The notes below the pieces were generated by a model that was not told where the DNA came from, did not search any database, and worked only from the letters and a program-made list of their open reading frames with translations. 64,000 nucleotides of DNA, from contig BFEA01000125.1 of the NCBI GenBank assembly GCA_003427395.1, forward strand, positions 1,356,437-1,420,436, written 5' to 3'. Numbering within the stretch: position 1 is the first letter of the stretch; every line of letters begins with the position of its first letter. Below are positions 1 through 12,707 of the stretch, in pieces. Source of the stretch: Chara braunii (Eukaryota > Streptophyta > Charophyceae > Charales > Characeae). A program made the translations under genes and the position numbers.

Positions 1-45
<45 letters not shown>

Positions 46-230
46 CCATCGATTAGTCGAGCAAAGCAGCGACGAACAGGTAAGTCTCCAACCCCGCGGT
101 TGACGTCACCCTACTTCCAATGATAGGATGAGCAAAATCAAATGCATCTTCCATTAGAACATCAAAATGTACACTACTACACCTGTGTGTGTGTGTATGT
201 GTATGTGTGTGTGTGTGTATGTGTGTGTGT

Positions 231-284
<54 letters not shown>

Positions 285-503
285 AAGATGGTACGTTTAT
301 CGTTAGGATGACCAAAATCGAATGAATCTACCGCTAGAACATGGAAATATACACTGAGAGAGAGAGAGAAAGAGAGGATACTTTCATTGATAGGATGAAC
401 AAAATCGAATGAATCTTCCTCTAGAACATGGAAATATACACGGGCACATTTTTTTTATGTGTGTGTGTGTGTGTATGTGTGTGTGTGTGTGTACGTGTGC
501 GCG

Positions 504-584
<81 letters not shown>

Positions 585-716
585 CGTGGATAGGATGAGC
601 AATGCACCGGCCAATAGATAAGTCTTCAACCCCGGGATTGAGCTCACGCTACTTCCATCGATAGGATGAGTAAAATGGAATGAATCTTCCAGTACAACAT
701 TGAAATATACACTACT
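1..716. repeat. Compound GT/GA repeat with conserved spacer, block 1
   Basis: (GA)n, (GT)n and (GT)n(GA)n tracts alternate with a spacer reading GATAGGATGAGCAAAATCGA, ATGAATCT(A/T)CCGCTAGAA, CATGGAAATATACAC. Spacer cores lie near 120-175, 300-355, 387-441 and 658-714. Two (near 55 and 600) have an extra module, AAGTCTCCAACCCCGCGG type. The 87-codon reading frame here is only dipeptide repeats. Confidence 0.8.
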
Positions 717-3700
717 TCACGTTGTCACACTTTTTCCAATTAGGCCTCTTCAGGCGACCAGAAAGCCAACAGGCTGTCACGCAGGATTTTGCTGATGTTT
801 GCAATAAGTAAGTAAATTAAATAAAGTTAATCCCTTCCTATTGTGTGCATCCGACTTTGAGCGAGACCCTTCAATTGCGGTCTTCTTCGGTCTCCAGTCT
901 TAGGATTTTTTTAATTTGATTCGGAACAGCAAAGATCATACAAATGATAGTGATGATATTTTGGTGTGCCATGCGTGTATCAATTATGCCGATTTACTAA
1001 TTTGATAATTGATCCAATATCATAAGGAGGCATAATCATCAGGCAAAGTCAATGCAAATGAGGAAGGAAAGACTGACTCAAGATAGAGACAATATAAATG
1101 AGGGAAGAATGAGAACTCATAATAAACTCATGAAGTACAAATGAATAAACATGGTCAACACTCGTCAAAATTCCTTACTCATCCCTTTAGTAACCCATCA
1201 TCCATCTCTCACTTGGCTATAAGTTTCTTGTGCCTTGAGCCATGTCCATATACTCCTTGAGATTGTGGTCTCTAAATATAAAGTCACCTAAAGCCTACGA
1301 GTTATGAACACTTTTATCCAAGATCCATGATATGAAAGTCGACCATAGCACAGAACTCCTCCCAAAGGGTAAGGAGATACAACTGGGAGAAGACTCCTCG
1401 CCTGAGATGTTGGAACTCGGAAGGTTTGGTCACTGCCTCATAGTCAATCTCTGCAACCGAGATATACCTCTTGGTCAGATCCACCAAGTCAACCCAACAA
1501 GAGTCGTTGGTGAGAGGGACCGGAACTTGGGACTTGGGATAATCCGTGTAGAGTTTGAGTCCAAAACTATGTATTAGCTTTGTCCCTCTCTCGTCAAACA
1601 CACGTTCTCTCTCCTCAAGGTACTTTACTGCTGAGACCGAGACTGAGTCGAAGAGCTCGTGAGTTTTGTTTCTCCTCTTCACATGACTCTCAAGTCATGA
1701 ATGGTACCTGCTGCGAACTAAGTGAGGACCACAATGATTGACACATCTTCTTGTCTCAAACCGACTGCACTGACATACCGATGTTGGATAACCTCCTTGA
1801 GAGCTATCTTATTGAGATTGGTCAAAATTGTCTTATTGGCGGAGAAGGATTGGATCATACTCATATGTAGAGGTGGATGTAGGTGTTGTTTTCAGTGTCT
1901 TTTGATGATTACAGTCTTACTAGTATTGTCCTCATGGATGAAAGACGACGTCCGGATAATGATTGGTTTTGACTAACGTATTCTGGTAGCTCTTCTGATG
2001 ATGGAATGTTGCTGAACTGACAATTTGTTAGATATTGATCACTTGACGACAGAACATTGAGAAAACTAGAAATTGGTAAGTGAAATTTGTTGATTGTGAT
2101 GCAGGTAGGGATTTCAAGAGAAAAGTCGGGGCACGTTTGTGCTCACCTGAGCCTCGCCCTGGTCTGCTCAACGGTATCTAGCAAGGAGCCCGTGCTGTGC
2201 AACTTGTTATTCTGATCACGAAAGTAGAACACATACTCAATGCATTTCTCTTCCTCAATTTTTTATATTGCACACTCTCTCAAGACCGTTTTTCGAAGCT
2301 CCATACTCTGAATAGCCTCATCTTCCCAGTTTCCGTGCTTATTTTTGTTAACCCTACATTTCATCACTAGGATTTCCTCTTCTCTCATGATTCTTCCTTT
2401 TACTTTAGGGGTTCGGATCCCGACAAGTGGGGTCCGTGAGGAGAAGAGGGAGGGTGGTCCGGAAGCTTATTACATCCGAGTCAATCCTCAATGGTTCATC
2501 CTTCCATTTTCTCTTCTACTCTCGATTCAAGCAGCACCATGTATACCTAAGTATGAGTTGTCTTTTAATAGTACTGGATGCTCTCACATTGGCCGACTAT
2601 TGGATGAGGCAGTGTGGTTCGTTTGAAAATCTCTTCACCTTGTCTTGTCCCACTTGTCACGTTTTGAGTGTACCCAACAAAGATATTCCCCTCTCTCTTT
2701 CACCCTCTCTCTTACAAGTGAGTTTAATCAACATTTGTCCCATCAGGCGGAAGGTTTTGATCTCAGTTATCTCCCAGCCACAACTCTCTGCTTGATTATC
2801 AGTTCCAAAATAGAGCTAGAGATGTTGTCGAACTCAGTGACTGGAATCTTCGAACTGTGTTTTTGCTACTAATTCTTACCGGTAATGATCTGATGCTAAT
2901 TCTCACTAGCAATGACCTACCACCTGCACCCCTACAACCCTCGGTGTCTGTTCACTGCAAGGATTTTCGACACCCGCCAGTTGTTGGAATCCTCATTCAA
3001 ACTGTTTGTTTGCAGGCCTCTTACCGATACAAATAAAGAGTCACGTGAAGTTCATTCACCTTCTGCACGACTGTTGTTGTGCTTTGCCTTGTCCGTATAC
3101 TGTACAAGAGCTCTGTTGTATACCTCCCTCATTCTCGTACAACGCCAAAGTGTCACTGATTACCCCCTCTATTTAGATGAAGTAGGAAGACATTGTCGAG
3201 TGTAGACATCTCTCGGATACACCACAGGGTAGTGTCAATATAAGTCTCATCCATATCCGATAAGTGAGGTTACGATCATAATCCCCTACTCATGAGGCAT
3301 TACGACTTCCACGCACATATTGTGTCAGGTACCGCCAAAAATTCTCTTGAGACACTAGTTAGAGTACATAGCGCATCCCTAGGGCTATCAGGCAGCCTCT
3401 CATTCTTCGTGTTTGTAAAACGGGCAGGTTGATCCCGTCCGCAAGTATAGTGAAACCGAGGACTAGATCAAGTTCATAGAATGGGCGCACAGAATACGAA
3501 CCCCGGGGGATTGTCTTGGCGTAGGCTTGTCAGAGTGAAAAGTCAAGTTTTCGACCTTCATCATTTGAATGATAACGAGGAAGTTAATCGTTGTACTCAC
3601 TAGATAAGTTTGTAATGTTTGAGAAAGCCTTCATACTGCACTCGTACAAGCATTACAAGGCCTATAGGTGAAGTTGTGTTTAGTCGTCAAGCCGAACTCA

Positions 3701-5613
3701 GTTTTCATCATCAGTCACACTCAGCAATGTAGAGAGAAGTCGAAAGCAGGAATGGGTCCCCAGTTACACATGATAGTGACAACACCACTCCGAGTTTCAT
3801 GTCAGCTTCTGAACGGGTGACTATAATTAAGGACTCATTCCCTTCAACCACCATCCAGTGAGTACTTTGCTAAAAGGTAGGCAATCATTCGTAATGTAGA
3901 CAACCTCTTGCCCATGAAGAGAAATAAGAAGAAGGCAATGAAGACCAAAGGAATCACACTTGAATCGGACTCGTTTTGGGGACCAATTCGTTCGATCTCT
4001 CTGGTTCCATCGCTTTAACTTTTCACCATGTGTGTGTGTGGTAAGTTTGATATTTCTAACACCAACCGTTTATATTTAACAGATGCTCTAGATGATTAAG
4101 TCTCGGTTTCACGAGCACTACTTGAAGTAATAATTGAACCATGGAGGGAGCAACAATTGATATGAGTTTGATGAACTCATGCTTCGGTAACAAATCCACA
4201 GAGGGGTTGAGAGAAAGTATTTTAGCTAACTTGATTTGCACTTGAGTGATACTCAACAGACGTGAGAAAATACTAATCTTAATGATTGAGGTCGACTTAG
4301 CCCAATGGGGCAATTTTCTAGTTATTCAGCCACCATGGACACTTTCCTGCATTACAAGATCACATATGTGATGACTTCAAATTAATTGTGTCAGATCAAG
4401 ATTGTTTCAGTCCATTTGGCGAATTTCTCAAGGTCGCCAAGGACTAGGGCAAGAGCAAGATATGAAAGGTCCAAATCGTTATTATCTATCAACCCATGGA
4501 TAACCATACTTACATGGATTCGTAAATTTGTTACGCAGGCTAAACTCCTCCCCCTCTCCCACATATGCTGATAGTAATCAGTATAACAACATATTCATTC
4601 CCCACTCACAAAAGTGTGGTGAGATTGCAAAGAGTTTCTGATTGAGAATCTACACGTCGAACTCCCTGGAGAAAACTGCATGACCATCTATCTCCAGATG
4701 TAAGTGCGCGCTACTGACCCTCTACTCAACTTTTCTGATTGCCCACTCTCACACGTTAACTTGACGGAGAGGAAATGAGCAAAGTCAAGAGTTGTTAGCC
4801 AAGTGTAGAGACAAGTAGCGTCGGATACAACTGTTTAGTAACACTAGTAATTAGACTTTGTGTTCTCTCGTGGGCATTAAGTCTCTTCAATTCGTTCGCT
4901 CGCCTTCTCGTTGTCTCGGCAATAACAGAGATAGGGAACATGAACGATGCTGGTATAGACCAGGGCGTTGGTGACGTCAACAGGAGTGTTCCCCTTTGTT
5001 CCCTACAGGCGTCTCACACGAGCATGTCTAGCACCACACACAGACACTGACCCGTGACATAGCATGCGCACAGGTATTTGCTTCGTTCTGCCCATACACA
5101 GCCACAAACTTGCCCACATGACTTTCTCATAACGCTCACCGCCTCGTGCCTTAACTAAGAATGCGAGCAGTCATCTCTCTACTTAAAGTGGCTACGAAAT
5201 GAAGGAAAGGAATTGGCCCTGAAGATCTATCAGTTTCTCCCAAAGAGTGCTCGCGTAAGCTCGCCCTCTTAACTGACACTCTTTACGTTGCACGACACCG
5301 TTCTACCTAACTAGCAGCGGTTGCCTTACAACAAACGGTGAAAGAAATTTCGACCTCTCCACGAGGGTCAGTGAAGTTCCGCGGAGGGGATACTCCCTCC
5401 CCTTTCGCAGCCCGTCTGCGTTAAACTGATGATGTCAACAAAGGTCGCATGCCCCTCCTGAAGGTTCCTTGTACACGTGTCTCGCGCACTGGCTAACTTA
5501 CGCCCCTTTCCCTCTAGTTTGCACTCATTGACCCTATCAGGAAGCCTGAGACTTCGCCTCCGAACGAGTCTGCGTAAAATCAGAAGAAAATGATGATGTC
5601 GGCAAACAAAGCG

Positions 5614-5617
<4 letters not shown>
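717..5617. other. No gene recognised
   Basis: Balanced-composition sequence with short frames only. The best is a 122-codon minus-strand frame (1682-1314, GTG start) of protein-like composition, containing YTDYPKSQVPVPLTNDS. It has no recognised motif and no supporting upstream exon. Nothing repeat-like stands out at reading depth. Confidence 0.5.
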
Positions 5618-5669
<52 letters not shown>

Positions 5670-5694
5670 AGCACTTAAAAAAAAAAAAAAAAAA
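5618..5694. repeat. Two A-tracts flanked by AAAGCGGG
   Basis: About 50 A, CTAGCACTT, then 18 A. AAAGCGGG directly precedes and follows the block, as a short target duplication around a retroposed poly(A) tail would. There is no recognisable body. Confidence 0.5.
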
Positions 5695-7856
5695 GCGGGC
5701 AACGTCTGTCATCACTCAACTCTCCTAAGCATGTGTGTTTCTTGATCTCTCTCTCTGTCCACCCTCTCTCCATGTAACCTCATTTCTTCTACACCTCCTC
5801 ACTTGTCCTTTTTATCTTTATGCATGTCAATACTAGTACGCTACCACGGTGATCACAGGTACGTTGTTCCAAGTGCATTCGTAGCCCTTCCTCTCATCTG
5901 CTCACTCGAGATGTCTGCTTGCTTTAGGAATCTCTGTGCAATGGTCAACCAGGTCATTGCTCGAGAGTTCGTTCTCACCACGACATAGGCAAGACCGGAG
6001 ACGACCACCAACACTTGGCATACCCTCTGGCCCGTCTCTTTCTCTTGCCTCCGACATCCCTCTTGCTTCTGTTTCGATTGTCTCATGCGTCCCTTAATTG
6101 TAACTGCCTAGTCCTCTCTTGTCCCGCTGTCGAGCGCATCGGTCCGGCACTGCACGGGGCAACGCGGGACCCTCTCGGCCGCGTCACGCAGGAATTGGAC
6201 CTTAATCCTTTGTCGCTATTATACATGGAGCTTCCACAAGCCGCTCCGGCCGAATCCGCCAACCATACCTCTCGCGAGCCCCTACGACAGGATAGGGTCT
6301 ACGCGAATCACGACTTACCTCCACCTTACGGGAGTTGTCACCTCCCTTCGGTGGGCGTATCCCCGTCGAGCTACCAGTCCACAATACGAAAGCTGATATG
6401 TTGCAATCGCAGAGGTGGACTAGCCGAGGGCGTTTCTCGTTCGCTGTAGCATAGGGGGTACACGCAGTAGTACGCCTCTATCGGACCCGCATGCGAGCCG
6501 ACATCTTGGGGGGCTGAGGTCCTAAGCGCGACTCGTTGTCGGTCGACTAGGACGTATCCCACTCACCACGCATACAGCACACTACGAACACAAAAAATAA
6601 AACGCACACACACACACACACCTCGAACAACGCGACAACACTCTTAGTCCCTTAGTAGTCATCCCATAACTTTCCGATGCGGAAATCGGATAGGCGTCAC
6701 GCGCGAGACTTAGTATAAAACCGCGCGGACACAGAGCTAACTCATATCGATTCGCAATGCAAGCGTATGCAAGCGATCGCAATGATGGCGTACTATGTAA
6801 TACCCATGATCATGCGGCCCTTGTTAATTGCGAGGGTCGCATTCGACACTCAAGTGTCGGCTGACACGCGCTTTGAGGGTTAATCTCTCGACGTTGGACA
6901 ACCGTCATGCGAGGTTAAAGACCACACACCCTCTTCTGCACCCTGTGCAGAGTGGGTGGTACACAGGTCCATACATGTGGTGGCAGTCGTCTCTTACTGC
7001 CCTGGAGATGGGCCCCCCCACCAGACCTGGACAGAAGTCAAGGGGTTTGACTTTGACGGCTGCCACCGACTACAACGTCCAACTATAAAAATTAACAAGC
7101 AAAATCATCCAATAAATAAATAAACATCCCACCACTTATGTATCACATCAGGACTCGAGATGACAACAAAAGAAGGGGAAACATAGACCCATCAGGTATG
7201 CAGATCGCGCGACACATGGTTGTCATTCTCACTGCCTCCAAAGTGAACCTGTACACAGACTCCAAAAACACTCACTTGCGTAAGACACAACAACATAAAA
7301 CAGTCACATTGCCACACACCCATGTGGTCAAACTCACTTTTCTTTGTAACTCATACCACGCCTCACACTCAAGCTTCATCATAGTCCAACTTTCCATAAG
7401 TCTCATAAGTTCTTTATAATGGTCATTCAAAAGAAGTTCGGTCAAAACCCTCAAAGAAACATATCAAGTCACAAGGCTAAGGCAATCAAGTTGAGGTACA
7501 GGTGTAAGCAAAGTTGTGTCGTGAGCCGACAAGTCGGAGATCAACTAACCGACTTGTTATCAGTGATAACAGAATATGATCCTTGTAGGATCAAGTTGAA
7601 ACTAGTCCAAGTCCTTAATCGACTGTCCAAGAAAGGCTTGTACCATAAAACAGGTCAACGCCCAAGAATAACCCTGTAAGCCTTATGCGAACTGTCTTCT
7701 GTATTGGTTCCACCTAACCTTCTGGTAGCCAACTAGGCCTGAGCCTAATCCTAAGTCAGGGTTCAAAGAAAAGGTAACACTTTGGTTGGTTTTCCTTATA
7801 CAGAGTGGGTTGTCAACTCTGCCACTTGTCATAATATAATCTAGCTCCTCTAAACT
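5695..7856. other. No gene recognised
   Basis: The longest frame (6015-6449, plus) has no recognisable motif. There is a short (CA)n at 6604. Composition turns GC-richer at 6.1-6.5 kb. I see nothing else. Confidence 0.5.
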
Positions 7857-8165
7857 AAGAAAATTTCGACAACGCTTCCGGTAGGAAAACTGTCTTTCCA
7901 GAATTTATATAAGCCTGAACATAAAAACAGGAATAGTTTTTGACTTTCTAAAGTCCAATTTTGTCTAACTCCCTGAATTAGTAAAAATTTGGGCAGCACC
8001 CCCTTTAGAAAGGGAGACTTCCCAGATTTGTACTAAGCCATATACGATTCAGACAGTTGAACTTTTGAAAGTTTGAGATTTGTCTAACTCCTTGGATTTG
8101 CAGAAATTTCGGCAGCGCTTCCCGTAGGAAAAGTGGCTCACTAAGATTTATACAAGCCCACGTAT
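7857..8165. repeat. Three diverged tandem repeats of about 120 bp next to the stem-loop array
   Basis: Copies near 7857, 7980 and 8100 share AAATTTCGGCAGCGCTTCC-like, TAGGAAAA and TTTATACAAGCC-like blocks. Each contains a small hairpin (TTCC..GGAA, or CCCTTTAGAAAGGG in the middle copy). They end about 290 bp before the first stem-loop of the array and may belong to the same element. A stretch on the minus strand at about 8318-8300, TGGTATCGCTACC, looks faintly like a tRNA primer-binding site, but I see no LTR ends. Confidence 0.6.
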
Positions 8166-8429
8166 AAGAAAAAATATCCAAAAATACAGAAATTGATCTA
8201 AGTAAAAAAAAGGCTATCACAAAAAATGCAGGAATTGAATCTAACTCCTACAGCTCTAGCACGTGGCGATCCTCTACAGCAACTACCTATCAACTCAAAC
8301 TCGGACTAGGTAGCGATACCACTCAGTCACATGCAGGCCAAACCACAAAGTTAAGTACCCTCACCATCCCCAAGTTGGTCCAACAAACATAAGTTCATGG
8401 TCTTTCGATTATTTAACCCTTTACACCCT

Positions 8430-9285
8430 GCTTACATAGGGCACTGGGATTGGTCATTCGTCTTAGAAACAATGTCAGCCCTCTGCCTTAGTTATACACG
8501 AACAGGTTGCACAACTACTTTTCTCTTCATTGGGCATGTGACTAAGCCGTTCATCTTAGAAACCATGCTTAGTCGCCCTGAACTGTTTAAATAGCCAGTT
8601 ATATATACCTTTTTGCACCTTAGTCTTCAGAAAGAGGGCGTAGGGCTGAGCCATTTGTCTTAGAAACAATGCACAGCCTGCCCAGGTTACCTTCGGTTAT
8701 AACTCTTGATTATATTCTCTTCGCTTCTGATAGGCTATAGTCAGACCATTCATCTTAGAAACAATGCATGACTAGCCTTGTTCATATATGAGTACATATA
8801 TATACAACATTATAGAGAATCTTATTCCTTTCTTCTGATTATGGTCCTGAGGCCCCAGACTTAGACCATTCATCTTAGAAACAATGTCTAGTCCTCTAGC
8901 CATGAATCCTCCCTCGGAATAAAAACAATCAAGGAGAGATGAGTCATTCATCTTAGAAACAATGCTCATCTCTCCTTTTTTCAGCACACATAAAAAAAGC
9001 AGAGTACCGTGGGTCTAACCCAGAGACTGTTCAGAAACCACCCAAGTAAAACAGTGGCCAGACCATTCATCTTATAAACAATGTCTGGCCCTCAAAGGTC
9101 AAGCAAACAATACCCCTATGAAATAAGTAGCCAGTTCATTCATCTTAGAAACAATGTCTGGCACAATTAAAGAAACACAGCAACCAAGTCATTCATCTTA
9201 GAAACAATGCTTAGTTCGTCAGAAAACAGAACAAAACATATCAGTCAGGCCATTCATCTTAGAAACAATGCCTGACCTTATAAGA
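8430..9285. repeat. Array of ten stem-loops with one conserved loop and variable stems
   Basis: Ten copies of CATTCATCTTAGAAACAATG or a close variant start at 8455, 8548, 8652, 8747, 8867, 8945, 9064, 9137, 9190 and 9251, spaced 53-120 bp. The flanks differ from copy to copy, but in nine of ten the left flank is complementary to the right flank of the same copy. Examples: GGAGAGATGAG/CTCATCTCTCC at 8945, GGCCAGAC/GTCTGGCC at 9064, GTCAGGC/GCCTGAC at 9251, GACTAAG/CTTAGTC at 8548. The ATT and AAT edges of the core can also pair, leaving a 12-nt loop CATCTTAGAAAC. Copy 1 (8455) has only a weak stem. There is no open frame across the array. I know no family with this design; see findings. Confidence 0.85.
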
Positions 9286-9289
9286 CCCG

Positions 9290-12200
9290 TTCAATCGCAA
9301 GCAAAACCGCCTTCCTCCCGCCCTTCCCCCTGATGCAGCCCCTTGTGACAATATGCTTTCAGACAAACAAGAAACTGAAACTGCCATTATACAAACATTC
9401 CTTTAATTAGCCTCATTTGTGTCCTGAAAGTCAATCCAAAGTCAAAGTAGGGTTGCACGCAATACAGTCAACCAATACACCGGGAGGTGTATAGATAGGG
9501 GTTATAATGGGTTTAATAAGGGAAAGCAATGGTTACCTTTCAGTTCCCTGCCTCCAGAACTCCTCCTAAGTTCCGGCAGAGCTCCCGCAATCGGTGGGGC
9601 GAACCTCCCACAGAGGCCTTGGCACGGATTACAGGTTGCAATCCCGCCTGCCGCCTTCCTCTCAGAACCAGCAGACTAGATTTAGAGTAAGAAAGGCAGG
9701 TAGAGATAGTTTCGAGACTCTCAGATACAAGAGAGGTGCACTCAGACTCGCGTGAGAGGGCCTTGATTCCTAGATGCGCCTGAGGGCCCCACAATGGCGG
9801 CCAACTGACAGCTCGGTCAACGAAATCAAACTACCGACGTAGCCCCTCCTGACAAACTTCCCTGCCCGTAGCACCAACTCCCCTTCTCAAGTCTGAGCCA
9901 CCTCTCCTCACCCTAGTTGTGGCTGCCAAACAGCCTGCATCAGTCCATAAGCGCAGCAGCAATTCCCAGCAGCGGCAGTCCACACATAGTCCACTGTCGC
10001 AGCCGCAGTACACAACGGTGGCCAGCAGCAACAGTAGCAGTCCGTGCCCAGTCCGTAGCAGCAGCAGCTGGGGCACAATATGCGGCAGCTAATAACAGGC
10101 GATGGCTCACGCACAGTCAACCGCGGCAGCAGCAGCAGCGCACAGACACAAAAAAAGGTTGCACCCACTCGTGCACAACCGGCGGAAACAACAGCCGTGC
10201 TCAGTCAACAACAGCGGCAGCCGTTGGCAGCAGTCAACCTCAATATGCTAAGTACCAACAGAGAACCGCAGCGTGCGCAGTAGAATGGCGCAACGAGTCT
10301 GCGCATCCAACAGCCGCTTCCGCAATAGACACAGCGAGCTCTGTGGCCGAAACACAACTGCTGTTGTAGTAGGACACAGCCTCTGCCGTAGTAGAACTAC
10401 AGTCGGGTAGGAGTACAGTTGGGGCGACCTGTTGTCCGCACAGCTGCTGCGCACCACCGGAAAGGGGCGAGTACCAACCAATCCGGTAAGTCTCAAGGTC
10501 CCACTCCCCGCCTCATGAGCTAGTACCCACTATCTCGCAGCCTGCTGAACTTCTGGGCCCGTGCCGGGCAGGTAGGATACATAACTCCCCCCCCCCCCCC
10601 ACAGGCCGTGTATGCAGATGTAGCCCCCATGGCTTGTCTTCTCTGATTCCGCCGCCGAATCACAGAGCCTGCCACGGCTATTGGGCTCGCCATCCCATCC
10701 AGGTACGTGCTCTTACACCAATACTTCGATCCCCTCTTCCCCTACTGGCTCACTCGTGTGCATCTCCTCCCACACGGAGCAAGGTAGCCCCTGACCCACA
10801 CACCACCTGATTGAACTCGCAGACTGTTGGTTCCCCCGCCCACTGAGTCAGGGATCACTTCCACTGTCATCCATCCTCACGTACAGGGGACACAGACATC
10901 CCGGACCGAGCGCCCCCCCCCTTCGCTACTCCCGTCAACAGGGTGCTCAAACTTGAGTGAATCTACCCTTAGCAATCGGACAAGTTCATTCGGCACTTCA
11001 ACGGGTCACTCCCCTAGGGAAGTGACTCCTCTCCCTCTGTATGCGCTGCTAGCCCCTACTCGCCGCCTGTCTCACGGAATGTGCAAAACAAAGAAAAAAA
11101 AAGGAAAAATAAAATGAATTTTCCCCTAAAGCAATTAAAGGTACATTCGAACCTTGACATTCCCACTCCCACGCGCAGCCTATATTTCTCACAGCGCCAA
11201 AAATACTCCCTTACTACTAATTTCGACTGCGCCATTCGATTCGTGGTACCCCAAAACCCCAGTTTAGCATCTTAAATCACCGAAAACGGTCAACAAATGA
11301 CCAAGTTATTACAATTTTGCTTTCCACCTCCTTCCTCTCCGCCACAGCTCCGCGCTGCCCATTCCTCTACTAATTCTCATTCCACTGACTTTCCACTAGA
11401 ACTAACGTCAGATTTAGGTTCGCCCTCTCCCAAAACCCCAATCTACTATCTTCCCCCGCTCGTTTTCATCAAGAAACGAGCGGGATATACATCTTCCACC
11501 TCCGCCATAACTCACCTCTCGTCCCGCTCGGTCTCCCCGCATGCACCTCGGGGGGTAAACCGTCCAGATTCACTCACTTATTCACCCCACAATCTCCTGC
11601 TGCCCCACTGCCTCTTTCCATCCTCTCTACTGCGCCCGCCTGCTCGGTCCACCGCTATTCTCTTTCTGTTCATGCCTTGACACACTCCTTCCTCTACGGC
11701 TCCGCCATTCCATTCTTCGAGTGTACCCGGCGCAAATTCGCGCCAGGTTCGCTTCCTTTTCCCCTCCGCCTTCGCCTTAGTTTTCTTCCCGTTCTCTCCC
11801 GTCAGTCCCCGACCAGCGCTGCGCTGCCTGGCCAGCTTCTCCCTCTGCGCTGCCCGGTCTCTTTTTGCACTCCGCTCCGTCCCGCAACCTTGCTTTTGCT
11901 TCAGCCCTGCGCTAGCCCAAACACTCCGATAGTTGGCCTTGCGTTCATTGTCCCGCTGCTGTTTTTCTCCAACTCCCGTCGTCCGCTGCCTCACTGATCC
12001 TTTCGCATGCACCCGGCGCAGAAACCCGTCCAGGTTCAGTCCTCTTCGTGGACCTCCCGTTGTTGCCTTCATACTCCCTCGCTCTCGGTGGAGGCAAACT
12101 GCGCTCCAAGCCATACACCGCTCCTCCGACCGGTAGCAACAGCCCCACGACGGTCACGACAGGCGAGATTTGCTAAGGAGTAAATGTCAACTCCTCTGCG

Positions 12201-12665
12201 AACTCAGCCCGCCCCGACAAACATCTTTGCAGCGTTCGACATATGCCCAACCGCTGTAGTAGCCCCTGCGCTGCTGCGAATAGGACCCCGCGGGTCTTGA
12301 TGCAAACCTGTGCCGGAGTCTAGGTGATGCGGGTCCCATGTAGATCTTGGTGGTAGTAACAAATATTCAAATGAGACTTTTGCAGGCTGTCGTGGCCTGC
12401 TGCTGAGGCAGCTTGGGCTGCACAGCCAGCACTGCGGCAGCCCTTTGCTGGCGCCCCCTGGCCCCGCCCCGGCATAGTTCACCATCTTGCGGGCCCCCGA
12501 CAGGCATACTCACACTCGAACCTCTCTCAACAGATCGGTGCGCTCGCAATTGTGCCGTCCCGGTTAGACAATGCCTTTCGCTTGGATCGGACAAGCCATA
12601 AAGGTTTGCGCCTTGGACCGGGTGACTCGGGCAAGACCCCGACTCCCCCTTGCGATGTTAAATAC

Positions 12666-12707
<42 letters not shown>

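Noticed and set aside
8430-9285. CRISPR-like array
   Set aside because: Regular repeats with unique spacers superficially fit, but the host is eukaryotic, spacing is irregular (53-120 bp) and flanks are complementary within copies, unlike CRISPR spacers.
11578-12114. 178-codon minus-strand frame
   Set aside because: Arg/Gly/Lys-rich, low complexity, mirrored by similar frames on the other strand; C/T-rich DNA explains it.
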